From RH-chloro-G1 sp003670575 (GTDB taxonomy: Bacteria > Chloroflexota > Dehalococcoidia > UBA2979): a stretch of 64,000 nucleotides of DNA. Position 1 is the first letter of the stretch. Each line of letters begins with the position of its first letter. The notes beneath the pieces are model-generated. The model was not told the DNA's origin. It ran no database searches and worked only from the letters and a program-made list of their open reading frames with translations. A program made the position numbers and the translations under genes. The stretch is taken from positions 34,582-98,581 of the forward strand of contig CANMOP010000005.1 in assembly GCA_947499615.1 (NCBI GenBank), given 5' to 3'. Shown one piece after another: positions 32,262 to 43,550 of the stretch.

Positions 32262-32762
32262 TCATACGTCCGAGCGCGCGACTGGGCCAGCGCCCTGGAG
32301 TTGGCGACGGCCGACGCGCCGAGCGGGAGGCGTGGTGTTGCCTTGGACGTCCGGCACCGCGAGCAGGCAGATCGCGGAGACGATGGTGGCCGATCCGACG
32401 CACCAGATACAGACGGCATCGATGACGAACAGCTCCAGGTAGGTGAGGTACACGGAATAGCCGGCGCCGCTGAGCGCCAGCGCGAACGTCCAGACTTCCA
32501 GTGGCCGCGGGAGCACCTGGGGCGCGATCAGCCGCAGTGTGAGGATGGTCAGTAGTCCCGCATACATCAGCAGTCCGAGCGCGGCGATGGGGTCACCGGC
32601 GATTTTGGCGTACACGGAACTCTGGACGCGGTGACAGTCACCGAGGCCGGTGCAGTACGCGGTGAGCCCCGGAGACCACGCGATGTACGCCAGGTATGCG
32701 CCGACGGCCGTGCCGAGCAATGCGAGCGTCAGCAGCAGCCAGAGCCGTGTTCGCTGGTTCAT
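32262..32762 (-). CDS. VKOR family disulfide-generating membrane protein
   Basis: 166-residue vitamin K epoxide reductase homolog with four transmembrane helices. The loop cysteines C37 and C43 (YCTGLGDC), the conserved serine after them and the quinone-site CXXC C118-C121 (VCIWC) are present. Bacterial VKOR reoxidises a DsbA-like partner at the membrane and passes electrons to quinone. The ATG overlaps the stop of the DsbA-like gene (ATGA), which identifies the partner. Confidence 0.93.
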   Translation of the reverse strand: MNQRTRLWLLLTLALLGTAVGAYLAYIAWSPGLTAYCTGLGDCHRVQSSVYAKIAGDPIAALGLLMYAGLLTILTLRLIAPQVLPRPLEVWTFALALSGAGYSVYLTYLELFVIDAVCIWCVGSATIVSAICLLAVPDVQGNTTPPARRVGRRQLQGAGPVARSDV

Positions 32763-33550
32763 CGGCCGGCCCTCGCCTGTTCGATGAGGTTGCGGAACTG
32801 CTCGGCAGGCAGAGCGCCCTGCACCAGACGCCCGCCGATCGTGAACGAGGGCGTGGAGGTAGTGCCGATGGTGCCTGCCTCGGCGGTCATCGCGTCCACC
32901 TCGGGGTACTTGCTGCCGGAGTCGACGCAGGTGTCGAACTTCGACTGGTCGAACTGGCGGGTCGGGAGCGCGGAGGCCATCTGTGTGGCGTAGCTCTTCA
33001 GGTTCGCGCGGGTGTAAACGCCGGAGCGCTCATCGCCTTGCCGCAGGAAGAGGATGTCGTGGTACTCCCAGAACAAGCCCTGATCGAGGGCGCACTGTGA
33101 CGCAGCGGCGGCGTCGCGTGACTCCGCACTGACCACGATGAGGTGTTTGTACTCGTACGTGATGATGCCGGTTGCGATGTAGTCGCGCTCCAGCATCGGC
33201 TCCACGTCGCGCCAGTGCTGATGGCAGAACGGGCATTGGAAGTCGGCGTATTCGACGATCTTCACCGGTGCGTCCGGCTTCCCGCTCACGCGGCCCGCGA
33301 GTTGCGAGTGCGCGCGAGGGACGTACGTCTCCATGTTGGCGGTGGACCGCGGACGGTTCATCACGATCAACGCCACCACGATGAGCAGGGCGGCGGCGAT
33401 GGAGCCGATAACCAGTGGCCCGCCGAACTCATCGATGCGGGCACGCCACGCGGACTTCGGTGCGGGGCGTGCCGGGGCCGGATGGTGCGTGGGTGCAGGC
33501 GGAGGCGCGCCCGGCGGTGGGCCCGGTCGTGTGCGGCGGTTGCGTCCCAT
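32759..33550 (-). CDS. DsbA/DsbG-like membrane-anchored thioredoxin-fold protein
   Basis: 263 residues. A Pro/Arg-rich cytoplasmic head is followed by one transmembrane helix (45-64) and an extracytoplasmic thioredoxin-fold domain with the active site CPFC (106-109) in YADFQCPFCHQHW. The region TSTPSFTIGGRLVQGAL holds the cis-proline. It oxidises or isomerises exported proteins and is probably recycled by the adjacent VKOR. The preferred ATG at 33550 gives this clean membrane-anchor layout. Confidence 0.92.
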   Translation of the reverse strand: MGRNRRTRPGPPPGAPPPAPTHHPAPARPAPKSAWRARIDEFGGPLVIGSIAAALLIVVALIVMNRPRSTANMETYVPRAHSQLAGRVSGKPDAPVKIVEYADFQCPFCHQHWRDVEPMLERDYIATGIITYEYKHLIVVSAESRDAAAASQCALDQGLFWEYHDILFLRQGDERSGVYTRANLKSYATQMASALPTRQFDQSKFDTCVDSGSKYPEVDAMTAEAGTIGTTSTPSFTIGGRLVQGALPAEQFRNLIEQARAGR

Positions 33551-33627
33551 CGTGCTTCCTGTCCGCGCGGACTGGTCGCAGTGTTCAGTGGCCGGATGCA
33601 AGTGCACCCGGCCCTCGGCGGGCACGG

Positions 33628-34293
33628 CTACGGCATGGGCGCCACATCGCGGACGCCGGGCTCCGGCGAGCGATTGCGGTTCGTCTCGATGAATTGCTTC
33701 ACGGTGCCCTCGTTCAGTTGATCCATCTGCAGCAGGCGGCCCCATGAAGCAAGCGTGATCGTCGATGTGTTGTCCGGGCGAGGCGACAGGATGGTGTCGC
33801 CGCTGTAGCTCTTGGCAATGCTCGCGAGCTTGCTGATGGTGCTGGCGTCGGCCTTCTGGGGGTTGTACGAAAGCCAGATGATGCCGTGCTCCAGCGAGTG
33901 GATCGTGTTGCCGTCCGGCACTGCGCCGCTGTACACGCCCGTGGCCTGCGGCACCGGGAAGTGAGGCCCGCCAACCGGTGGGTTGCCCTTCGGGATTTCC
34001 ACCAGAGCCGGGTCAGTGATGTGGTTGGCCGGGGAGTTGGTGACCGTCTCGCCCATGAGCGCGTCGGTGGAGATGCGCGCGATGCTGTTCTTCGGCTGGC
34101 TGGCGACGACCAGTGCGACGACGATCAGGACGGCCGCCAGGATGATGGCGATGGTCCAGAAGCCACCGAAGGAGTCGACGGTCTCTCGCCAAGCAGGCTT
34201 GGGCGCGCGCACCGCGACGGGCCGAGGCGCCGTGGCGCCGGGCGCTTCGACTGGGCTGCCGGGTGCAGTTGTGCGGTTTCGGGTGGGGCGCAT
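33628..34293 (-). CDS. DUF3105 membrane-anchored protein
   Basis: 221 residues. A short basic head, one transmembrane helix (about 44-64), then an extracytoplasmic DUF3105 domain with NPPVGGPHFPVPQATGVYSGAVPDGNTIHSLEHGIIWLSYNP, whose His and Glu residues could bind metal. The function is unknown. Its head and helix closely resemble those of the next gene (DsbA-like), which suggests shared export or anchoring and a role in the same disulfide pathway. Confidence 0.87.
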   Translation of the reverse strand: MRPTRNRTTAPGSPVEAPGATAPRPVAVRAPKPAWRETVDSFGGFWTIAIILAAVLIVVALVVASQPKNSIARISTDALMGETVTNSPANHITDPALVEIPKGNPPVGGPHFPVPQATGVYSGAVPDGNTIHSLEHGIIWLSYNPQKADASTISKLASIAKSYSGDTILSPRPDNTSTITLASWGRLLQMDQLNEGTVKQFIETNRNRSPEPGVRDVAPMP

Positions 34294-34450
34294 GCGCTGT
34301 CTGCCCAAATCAGTGCTCCTCGACCGGTGCCACAACTTCGATGGATCGATTATCCGCGAGTGGTGGGGGGTAGGGCGAGCCTCACCCCCACCACGGTGAC
34401 TACGTTCGCGTGGGGACGCCAGTGCCAGTCGTTCCCGTTGCTTGTTGTCC

Positions 34451-36901
34451 CTACACCGCCACCCACTCCCCCGCCTCGACACTCTCAAACGTGTAGTCGC
34501 CACTCGATTCGTCGAGGTCGACGCGGACGCGGGTGCCGGGGGGGAAGTCGCCGGCGAGCACGCGCTTGGCGAGCGGGTTCTCCACGCGGCGCTGGATCGT
34601 GCGGCGCAGCGGGCGCGCGCCGTACGCCGGGTCGTAGCCCTCATGCACGAGGGCGGCGCGGGCACGGTCGGTCACCTCGAAGGTCACCTCGCGTTCTGCG
34701 AGGCGAGCGCGCACCTCGGCGATCAGGAGGTCGGCGATCTGTGCGAGTTCAATCTCGGTGAGCGGCTCGAACACGATGATCTCGTCGATGCGGTTCAGGA
34801 ACTCGGGGCGGAAGGACTGCTTGAGCGCGTCCTCCACGTTGCGGTGCCTCGTGTCGCGTTCGGCCTCCGTGCGCGCGCGGGCCTGGAAGCCGATCGGGCC
34901 GTGCGCCGATGCGCCGGTGCCGAGGTTGGACGTGAGGATGATCACCGTGTTGCGGAAGTCCGCGGTGTGGCCGTGCGAGTCCGTGAGGCGGCCGTCCTCC
35001 AGGATCTGCAGCAGGGTGTTGAACACGTCCGGGTGCGCCTTCTCGATCTCGTCGAAGAGGATCACCTGGTACGGGCGGCGACGCACGGCCTCCGTCAGTC
35101 CGCCGCCCTGGTCGTAGCCGACGTAGCCGGGAGGCGCGCCCACGAGCCGCGAGACGGTGTGGCGCTCCTGGTACTCCGACATGTCGAGGCGGATCAGTGC
35201 GTCCTGATCGTCGAACAGGTACTCGGCGAGCGACTTCGCCAGCTCGGTCTTTCCGACGCCGGTGGGGCCGAGGAAGATGAACGAGCCGATCGGGCGCTTC
35301 GGGTCCTTCAGACCGCTGCGCGCGCGGCGAATGGCATCTGCGAGCGCGGTGATCGCGGCGTCCTGACCGACGACGCGCCCGTGCAGCGCCTCCTCCATGT
35401 GTAGCAGCTTCTCGCCCTCGCCCTCCAGCATCTTGGCGACGGGGATGCCGGTCATCTGCGCGATCAGCGCGGCGATGTCGTGCGGCGTCACGTCTTCTGT
35501 CAGGCCGCGTTCCGCGTGCACCTCGGCCTTGCGCGTGTCGTACTCCTGCTGCACTTGCAGCACCTGCTGCTTGATGCGCGCCGCCTCCTCGAAGTCGGAG
35601 CGCGCGGCGGCCGCCTCGAGGCGGCGCGAGGCGTCGTCGAGGCGGTCCTTGAGGTCGCGCACGGCGTCGGGGATCGATTCCGCCTCGATCACGTGGCGCG
35701 AGGCGGCCTCGTCGATGAGGTCGATCGCCTTGTCGGGCAGCTTGCGGTCCGGGAGGTAGCGCGAGGAGAGCCGCACGGCCGCCTCGATCGCCTCGGGCGA
35801 GATGCGCAGGCCGTGGTGCTGCTCGTACTTCGGCGCAAGGCCGCGCAGGATATCGATCGCCTCATCGACAGTGGGTTCGTCGACGAAGACCGGCGAGAAG
35901 CGGCGCTCGAGCGCCGGGTCGGCTTCGATGTACTTGCGGTACTCCTCGATGGTAGTGGCACCGATCACGCGGAGCTCACCGCGCGCGAGCGCGGGCTTCA
36001 TCATCGTGGAGGCGTCGATTGCGCCTTCCGCGCCACCCGCACCGACGACCTGGTGCAACTCATCGATGAACAGCAGCACCTCGCCGGCGGACTCCTTCAC
36101 CTCGCGCATCACGGCCTGCAGCCGCTCCTCGAACTCGCCGCGGAACTTCGAGCCGGCGACGAGCTGGCCGACATCGAGCGAGAGCAGGCGCTTGCCGCGC
36201 AGCCGCTCCGGCACCTCGTCGGAGGCGATGCGCTGCGCGAGACCCTCGACGATCGCGGTCTTGCCGACGCCGGCCTCGCCGATCAGTACCGGGTTGTTCT
36301 TGGTGCGGCGGTTGAGGACCTGCATCACGCGCGCCACCTCGTCGGCGCGGCCGATGGTGGGGTCGAGCTGGCCGTCGCGCGCGGACTGCGTGAGGTCGAC
36401 CGAGTACTTGGAGAGCGCCTGGTACTGTGACTCCGCGGTCGGCGAGGTTACGCGCGCGGAACCTCGGATCTGGCGGAGCGCGGTGTAGATGCGCTCCTTG
36501 GTGATCTGCGAGTCCTGCAGCACGCGGGCGGCCTCGCCCTCGCGCTCATCGGCGATCGCGATCAGCAGGTGCTCCACGCCGACGTACTCGTCCTGCAGGC
36601 GAGCGGCCTCGGCGTTTGCGGCCTCCAGCATGCGCACGATGCGTGGCGTCGTGTAAATCTGAACCACGTCGTACGAGGCCTTCGGGGAGTGCGCGAGGTG
36701 GCTCGACAGCTGCGCGGCAACGGCGGCGGGGTTCACCCCCATGCGCTGCAGCACCTCCTTCGCGAGCCCGTCCTTCGTCTGCACCAGCGCGAGCAGGACG
36801 TGCTCCACGTCCCACTGCGTGTGCTTCTGCTGCCGCACCATCTCCTGCGAGGCGGTGAGGACTGCCTGTGCCTGCTCGGTGAATCGGTCTTGTCGCATCA
36901 T
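34451..36901 (-). CDS. Clp ATPase, ClpC-like (HspR locus)
   Basis: 816-residue class I Clp/Hsp100 unfoldase. The N-domain has two Clp_N repeats (FTEQAQAVLTASQEM, YVGVEHLLIAIADE), followed by AAA1 (GEAGVGKTAIVEGLAQRI), a short UVR-like middle coil (about 410-470) and AAA2 (GPTGVGKTELAKSLAEYLF), then the Clp C-terminal domain. The short middle region favours ClpC over ClpB, although the gene sits where actinobacteria keep clpB. The start is ATG at 36901 or 36898. HspR probably controls it; the 236-base gap upstream holds two palindromic repeats. Confidence 0.88.
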   Translation of the reverse strand: MMRQDRFTEQAQAVLTASQEMVRQQKHTQWDVEHVLLALVQTKDGLAKEVLQRMGVNPAAVAAQLSSHLAHSPKASYDVVQIYTTPRIVRMLEAANAEAARLQDEYVGVEHLLIAIADEREGEAARVLQDSQITKERIYTALRQIRGSARVTSPTAESQYQALSKYSVDLTQSARDGQLDPTIGRADEVARVMQVLNRRTKNNPVLIGEAGVGKTAIVEGLAQRIASDEVPERLRGKRLLSLDVGQLVAGSKFRGEFEERLQAVMREVKESAGEVLLFIDELHQVVGAGGAEGAIDASTMMKPALARGELRVIGATTIEEYRKYIEADPALERRFSPVFVDEPTVDEAIDILRGLAPKYEQHHGLRISPEAIEAAVRLSSRYLPDRKLPDKAIDLIDEAASRHVIEAESIPDAVRDLKDRLDDASRRLEAAAARSDFEEAARIKQQVLQVQQEYDTRKAEVHAERGLTEDVTPHDIAALIAQMTGIPVAKMLEGEGEKLLHMEEALHGRVVGQDAAITALADAIRRARSGLKDPKRPIGSFIFLGPTGVGKTELAKSLAEYLFDDQDALIRLDMSEYQERHTVSRLVGAPPGYVGYDQGGGLTEAVRRRPYQVILFDEIEKAHPDVFNTLLQILEDGRLTDSHGHTADFRNTVIILTSNLGTGASAHGPIGFQARARTEAERDTRHRNVEDALKQSFRPEFLNRIDEIIVFEPLTEIELAQIADLLIAEVRARLAEREVTFEVTDRARAALVHEGYDPAYGARPLRRTIQRRVENPLAKRVLAGDFPPGTRVRVDLDESSGDYTFESVEAGEWVAV

Positions 36902-36943
36902 CTCGGGTTGCCTACTTTCTCGGCACGCTCTTCGGACTGGGAA

Positions 36944-36987
36944 CCCTCACCCCCGGCCCCTCTCCCCGCCCGGCGGGGCGAGGGGAG
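36944..36987. repeat. GC-rich palindromic repeat, copy B
   Basis: CCCTCACCCCCGGCCCCTCT, CCCCGCCCGGCGGGG, then CGAGGGGAG: same family as copies A, C and D, upstream of the clp gene. Together with copy C it forms an inverted pair about 105 bases apart. Confidence 0.75.
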
Positions 36988-37091
36988 TTGGAGGCTGAGC
37001 CGCGCTTCGCGCGCGGGGTGGCAGCGGTTACGCCGCAGCACCAGACTGTGTGTTGGACGCCCTCCCGCCATCATCCATCCGCTTGCTGACT

Positions 37092-37133
37092 CCCCTCGCC
37101 CCGAAACGGGGAGAGGGGTTGGGGGTGAGGGTT
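37092..37133. repeat. GC-rich palindromic repeat, copy C
   Basis: Inverted orientation relative to copy B: CCCCTCGCCCCG, AAA, CGGGGAGAGGGG, then TTGGGGGTGAGGG. It lies right after the hspR stop and could act as a terminator-like stem in the transcript. Confidence 0.75.
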
Positions 37134-37137
37134 CCAC

Positions 37138-37467
37138 TCATCGCGCACCTCGCAGCCGCGTGAGCTCGTCGTGCGCGGTGTCGAGTTGCAGTTGCAGATC
37201 CTCGATCTGCTGGGTCATGCGCAGGATGACGTCGACGCCGGCGAGGTTGACGCCGAGGTCGGCGATCAGGCGCAGCACGTGCTGCAGGCGCTCGACATCG
37301 CGGTGCGAGTACAGGCGGCGGTTGCCCGCGCTGCGCTGCGGCGCGAGCAGGCCGATGCGCTCGTAGGAGCGGAGGGTCTGCTGGTGCACGCCGACCATCC
37401 GAGCGACCACCGAGATGTGAAAGACAGGCTCATCGTGCGGGAATGGCGTGGGCTGCATGTTCGTCAT
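37138..37467 (-). CDS. hspR: heat-shock repressor HspR (MerR family)
   Basis: 109-residue MerR-like repressor: VFHISVVARMVGVHQQTLRSYERIGLLAPQRSAGNRRLYSHRDVERLQHVLRLIADLGVNLAGVDVILRM. HspR binds HAIR operators with DnaK as corepressor in actinobacteria. It overlaps the dnaJ stop (ATGA), the same dnaJ-hspR order as in Streptomyces. I found no good HAIR sequence (CTTGAGT-N7-ACTCAAG) upstream of dnaJ in this window. Confidence 0.93.
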   Translation of the reverse strand: MTNMQPTPFPHDEPVFHISVVARMVGVHQQTLRSYERIGLLAPQRSAGNRRLYSHRDVERLQHVLRLIADLGVNLAGVDVILRMTQQIEDLQLQLDTAHDELTRLRGAR

Positions 37468-38504
37468 CGCGTGCCGTCGGTTCCGTCGGGCGCGGGGGCG
37501 GCCGGGGTGGTGGCGCGAAGCTGCTCGAAGAGCGCGCGCTGCTCATCGGTGAGCGGGTCGGGCAGCACGAGGCGGACGCGCGCGTGCAGGTCGCCAAACC
37601 CACCGCCGGAGCGCGGCATGCCCTGGCCCGCGAGGCGGAACACCTTGCCACCCTGCGTCTCGGCGGGGATGCGCAGCGCCAGCGCGCGGCCCTTCAGCGT
37701 GGGCACATGCGCCTCCCCGCCGAGCGCAGCGTCGGCGACCGGCACGTCGATATCGATGCGCAGGTCGTCGCCGTCGCGCTCGAAGCGGGCGTGCGGAGTC
37801 ACCTCGATGATCAGGAACAGGTCGCCAGCCGGGCCGCCGTTGGTGCCGGGGCTGCCACGGCCCGCGACGCGGACGCGCTGGCCGGTCTGGATGCCCGCAG
37901 GGATGGTGACCTCAATACGGCGGAGCGGGGTGGCGGAGCCGGTGCCGCGGCAGGCGTGGCAGGTGGCACCTGCGAACGAGCCCGCGCCGCTGCAGACGCG
38001 GCAGACCTCGGCACCCTCGCGCACCTCGATGGTGCGGGTGGCACCGCGGTAGGCGTCCTCGAGGCTGATGCGAGTGTTGCTTTCGACGTCGGCGCCGCGC
38101 TGGCGACCGACGGCGCGGCGGAACAACCCCTCGAAGAGGCCACCACCACCACCGCCACCCTGCCCGCCGCCCCCGAAGTCGAACTCGACGCCCTGCCCGC
38201 CGGCGCGGCCGCCGAAGCCTCCAAAGCCACCACCGCGCCCGCTCTCCGCCTGCTGACGGCGCATCGCATCAATCTGGTCGGCGTGTTGCCAGTTCTCGCC
38301 GTGGCGGTCGTATTGCTTGCGGTGGTCGGCGTCCGAGAGCACCTCGTAGGCGGCGTTGATCTCCTTGAAGCGGGCTTCAGCGCCTGAGTTGCCGGGGTTC
38401 ACGTCCGGGTGGTGCTGCCGTGCGAGGCGCCGAAACGCCTGGCGGATCTCCTTTTCGGAGGCTTCGCGCTTCACTCCGAGCACCTCGTAGTAGTCCTTTG
38501 CCAT
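37464..38504 (-). CDS. dnaJ: DnaJ-family co-chaperone with half-size zinc module
   Basis: 346 residues. The J-domain has HPD in FRRLARQHHPDVNPGN, then a Gly/Phe-rich region (about 85-130). Only two CXXC pairs follow (CRVCSGAG, CHACRGTG) instead of the four of classical DnaJ, giving a single possible zinc site. Two C-terminal peptide-binding domains complete it. It is intermediate between DnaJ and CbpA in layout. It stimulates DnaK ATPase. dnaK and grpE are not in this window. Confidence 0.92.
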   Translation of the reverse strand: MAKDYYEVLGVKREASEKEIRQAFRRLARQHHPDVNPGNSGAEARFKEINAAYEVLSDADHRKQYDRHGENWQHADQIDAMRRQQAESGRGGGFGGFGGRAGGQGVEFDFGGGGQGGGGGGGLFEGLFRRAVGRQRGADVESNTRISLEDAYRGATRTIEVREGAEVCRVCSGAGSFAGATCHACRGTGSATPLRRIEVTIPAGIQTGQRVRVAGRGSPGTNGGPAGDLFLIIEVTPHARFERDGDDLRIDIDVPVADAALGGEAHVPTLKGRALALRIPAETQGGKVFRLAGQGMPRSGGGFGDLHARVRLVLPDPLTDEQRALFEQLRATTPAAPAPDGTDGTR

Positions 38505-38703
38505 GCGTGCATGATAGCAGGTCTACTGGCGATGGTGAGCGATGATATGAGTGTTAGTGTCGTAGGAGTGGCGAAGGGGCGAGGTGTCGACCGCCTCGCC
38601 TCGCCTCGCCTCGCGCGTGGCCGCTCCGCTTGCTGGACGGTATCGTCACGCGCGGTATAACGAGCATGCGGGCGGGGCGTGACTGTTGCGAGGAGTGCTC
38701 CCC

Positions 38704-39879
38704 ATGGCTGCTGCGTCGGCGAAGACCGGATATGCACCCGAAGTGCGCTGGATGTTCGGTTGGGCGCTGGTGCTGTTCGCGTGGACGGTTGGCATCGGCA
38801 TCCTGAACGGCCTGGACATCGTCGACTTCGACCGCAAGTTCCTGCTCACACATCTGCACGTCGGGACGTTGGCGTGGATCTCCATGTCGGTGTTCGCGGC
38901 GAGCCTCGTGCTGTTCGACAGCGCGCCGAGCCCCTCGATGCGGCTCGTGGCACGAGCGGCGCCGTTCGTCGCGCTGCTCTACAACATCGCGTTCCTGACG
39001 ACGACGAGCATGGCGCGGCCGGCGCTCGGCGCGGTGATGCTCGTCGTGATCGTGGTGTTCGCGGTGCGCGGGTTCATGGCGGCGAGGGCGCGGGTGCTCA
39101 GCGTGCCGCATCTGGGGACGCTGGCGGGTCTGGCCACCTCGGTGATTGGGGCGGTGCTGGGGGTGCTGCTCGGGGCGCGGATCGCGGACCCGTCGATGGG
39201 GATCACTGCCGGCGTGCAGACGGCGCACCCGGCGGTGATGGTGGTGGGCTTTCTCATCCCGGCTGGGATGGCGTACGCCGAGTGGGTGCTGCGTCCGGAG
39301 AGCGCCGAGGAGCGTGCGGGCATCGTCGGGTGGCTGCAGATCGGGTTGCCGTTCCTCGGTGGGGTGGCGATTGTCGCCGGGTTCTTGCTGAACGTGTTCG
39401 AGCTGGTGCAGTTCAGTCTGCCATTGGAACTCATTGGCACCGTGATCTTCCTGGTGCGCCTGGCGCCGCGTGCGATGCGGACCTCGTGGACCGTGGCGGG
39501 GCCGGGGTGGCACGCGGTGGTCGCGATGATCTTCCTGCCGGTCAACGTGCTGCTGCTGGTGGCGCTGATCGTGCGCTTTGCACCCGACGTGGAGCAGGCG
39601 CCGCCACGGCTGTTCGAGGCGATCGACCACACGATCTTCGTGGGTGTGATGACCTCGTCGATCCTGGGGTACGTGATGACGCTGTCGCGATCCGCGCGGC
39701 CGGCGTGGGTGGATCAGTTTGTGTTCTGGGGGGTCACGGTCGGTGTCACGGGATTTGTGGCCGGGCTGCTGACGGATCAGACGCACATGATCCGCACGTT
39801 CACGCCGCTGCTCGGTGTGGCCATCCTCGTGGCGGTGGTGGCGCACGCGCCGGCGTTGCTCCGCGGGGCGCGCGAGTAG
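38704..39879 (+). CDS. polytopic membrane protein, NnrS/heme-copper oxidase subunit I-like
   Basis: 391 residues, about 12 transmembrane helices. Histidines at THLHVGTLAWISM, QTAHPAVMVVGFLIPAGMAYAEW and AIDHTIFVGVMTSSILGYVM are placed like heme ligands of cytochrome oxidase subunit I-related proteins of the NnrS/CcoN-like group. No copper-site Tyr-His pair is evident, so it is not a complete oxidase. The ATG at 38704 has GAGGAG upstream at eight bases. Related proteins are often linked to nitric oxide or oxidase maturation. The function here is uncertain. Confidence 0.65.
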   Translation: MAAASAKTGYAPEVRWMFGWALVLFAWTVGIGILNGLDIVDFDRKFLLTHLHVGTLAWISMSVFAASLVLFDSAPSPSMRLVARAAPFVALLYNIAFLTTTSMARPALGAVMLVVIVVFAVRGFMAARARVLSVPHLGTLAGLATSVIGAVLGVLLGARIADPSMGITAGVQTAHPAVMVVGFLIPAGMAYAEWVLRPESAEERAGIVGWLQIGLPFLGGVAIVAGFLLNVFELVQFSLPLELIGTVIFLVRLAPRAMRTSWTVAGPGWHAVVAMIFLPVNVLLLVALIVRFAPDVEQAPPRLFEAIDHTIFVGVMTSSILGYVMTLSRSARPAWVDQFVFWGVTVGVTGFVAGLLTDQTHMIRTFTPLLGVAILVAVVAHAPALLRGARE

Positions 39880-39907
39880 CCTCGGCGCGGCAGCGAGCAG
39901 GAGAGAG

Positions 39908-39963
39908 CCCTCACCCCCGGCCCCTCTCCCCGCACGGCGGGGCGAGGGGCCGGGGGTGAGGGC
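39908..39963. repeat. GC-rich palindromic repeat, copy D (near-perfect hairpin)
   Basis: CCCTCACCCCCGGCCCCTC, TCCCCGC, ACG, GCGGGG, CGAGGGGCCGGGGGTGAGGG forms an almost full-length hairpin between two convergent genes, 28 bases after the membrane-protein stop. A half-copy (GCGGGGAGAGGGGTGAGGG) follows at 39975-39993. It may also terminate both transcripts. Confidence 0.8.
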
Positions 39964-40019
39964 TGCGGTGGCGTGCGGGGAGAGGGGTGAGGGTTCCCGC
40001 CGGGTGAGCGCGGGCGCTC

Positions 40020-40898
40020 CTACTCTGCTTTGACCGTTTCACCCTCGATGTATTCGGCGATGGGATCGATGAACGAGGTGGGGCGGGCGCGGTCGGCGTG
40101 CAGACGTGAGAGCAGGGCGAGCGCTTTGCGCGTGTCCGAGGCAACGCGCGCGGGCTCACCGGTCTTGAGGCGATACTTGCTGCACCAGTAGGTGAATGCC
40201 TGCCAGTCCGCCTGCCGGACGCGCGCGCCGAGCGGCTGGCCGGTGTCCGCGACGTAGAGCGCCATCAACTCCGCCAGTGGTTTGCCGTAGATGCGCTCGT
40301 AGGCGGTGACGTCGGCCGGCTCGCCGCGGATGCCGTCGATGTTGCGCGCCTTGTGGAGGTCGAGTTCCGCGGTCAGCAGCAGCGTCTCTTCCACAACCAC
40401 GCCGTACTGGAAGTTGAGGTGCGCGCGGTGCTTGGCAACGCCGATGGCGCGTGCGAACGCTTCCTCATCGGAGCCGTCCGGGGGCTCGGCGCGGAACAGC
40501 AGCCGTTCCGCCTCGAGGGTGGGGATGCGCGATCCGGCGGCCTCCAGCAGCCGACCCGCGAGGCTGAGCCAGTCGAATGCCTCCCCGGCGATCAGGTAGT
40601 CGCGCGGCGCGCCTGCGACCGACTCGGCAGGCGCGACCCAGCGGGAGATGATGTCCAGCAGCGCGGGGTACCACGGCGCCCCGTGATCCAGGGCGTCCAA
40701 GAACGCAGCGACGGCAGCGTCCGGCTCCAAGGGGCCGTCGGCGGCGGCCGCGGCGGTCTGGCTGGCGTCCTGTTGCTCGGGCGGGTCGGGCTCGCGCGCG
40801 TCAGTTCCGGCACCATCCGTGGCAGCTTCGAGGGTGCTGGCTGCGTCGTCTGGCGGAGGTGTCGGGTTCGGTCGAGGGCGGATGGCGGCGCGCGGCAT
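40020..40898 (-). CDS. conserved hypothetical protein downstream of secA
   Basis: 292 residues from the ATG at 40898, two bases after the secA stop, so it belongs to the secA transcript. The first 65 residues are Pro/Ala/Asp-rich and probably disordered. The rest is mainly helical (AAVAAFLDALDHGAPWYPALLDIISRW, GEAFDWLSLAGRLLEAAG, NFQYGVVVEETLLLTAELDLHKARNIDG). No known domain is recognised. The coupling hints at a role near protein export, but that is only positional. Confidence 0.7.
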   Translation of the reverse strand: MPRAAIRPRPNPTPPPDDAASTLEAATDGAGTDAREPDPPEQQDASQTAAAAADGPLEPDAAVAAFLDALDHGAPWYPALLDIISRWVAPAESVAGAPRDYLIAGEAFDWLSLAGRLLEAAGSRIPTLEAERLLFRAEPPDGSDEEAFARAIGVAKHRAHLNFQYGVVVEETLLLTAELDLHKARNIDGIRGEPADVTAYERIYGKPLAELMALYVADTGQPLGARVRQADWQAFTYWCSKYRLKTGEPARVASDTRKALALLSRLHADRARPTSFIDPIAEYIEGETVKAE

Positions 40899-40900
40899 CG

Positions 40901-43504
<2,604 letters not shown>

Positions 43505-43550
43505 CGATCCCCTTGTCGCCGCCGGGGCGGCCGTCCAGCGCAGCGGCTGG

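Noticed and set aside
38505..38703. HAIR operator for HspR upstream of dnaJ
   Set aside because: No CTTGAGT-N7-ACTCAAG or close variant was found. The isolated ACTCAAG near 47.56 kb lacks its partner arm.
38554..39846. Long antisense frame opposite the membrane protein at 38.7-39.9 kb
   Set aside because: Composition is His/Arg/Pro/Gln-rich with no domain, while the forward frame has a clean series of transmembrane helices and a ribosome site.
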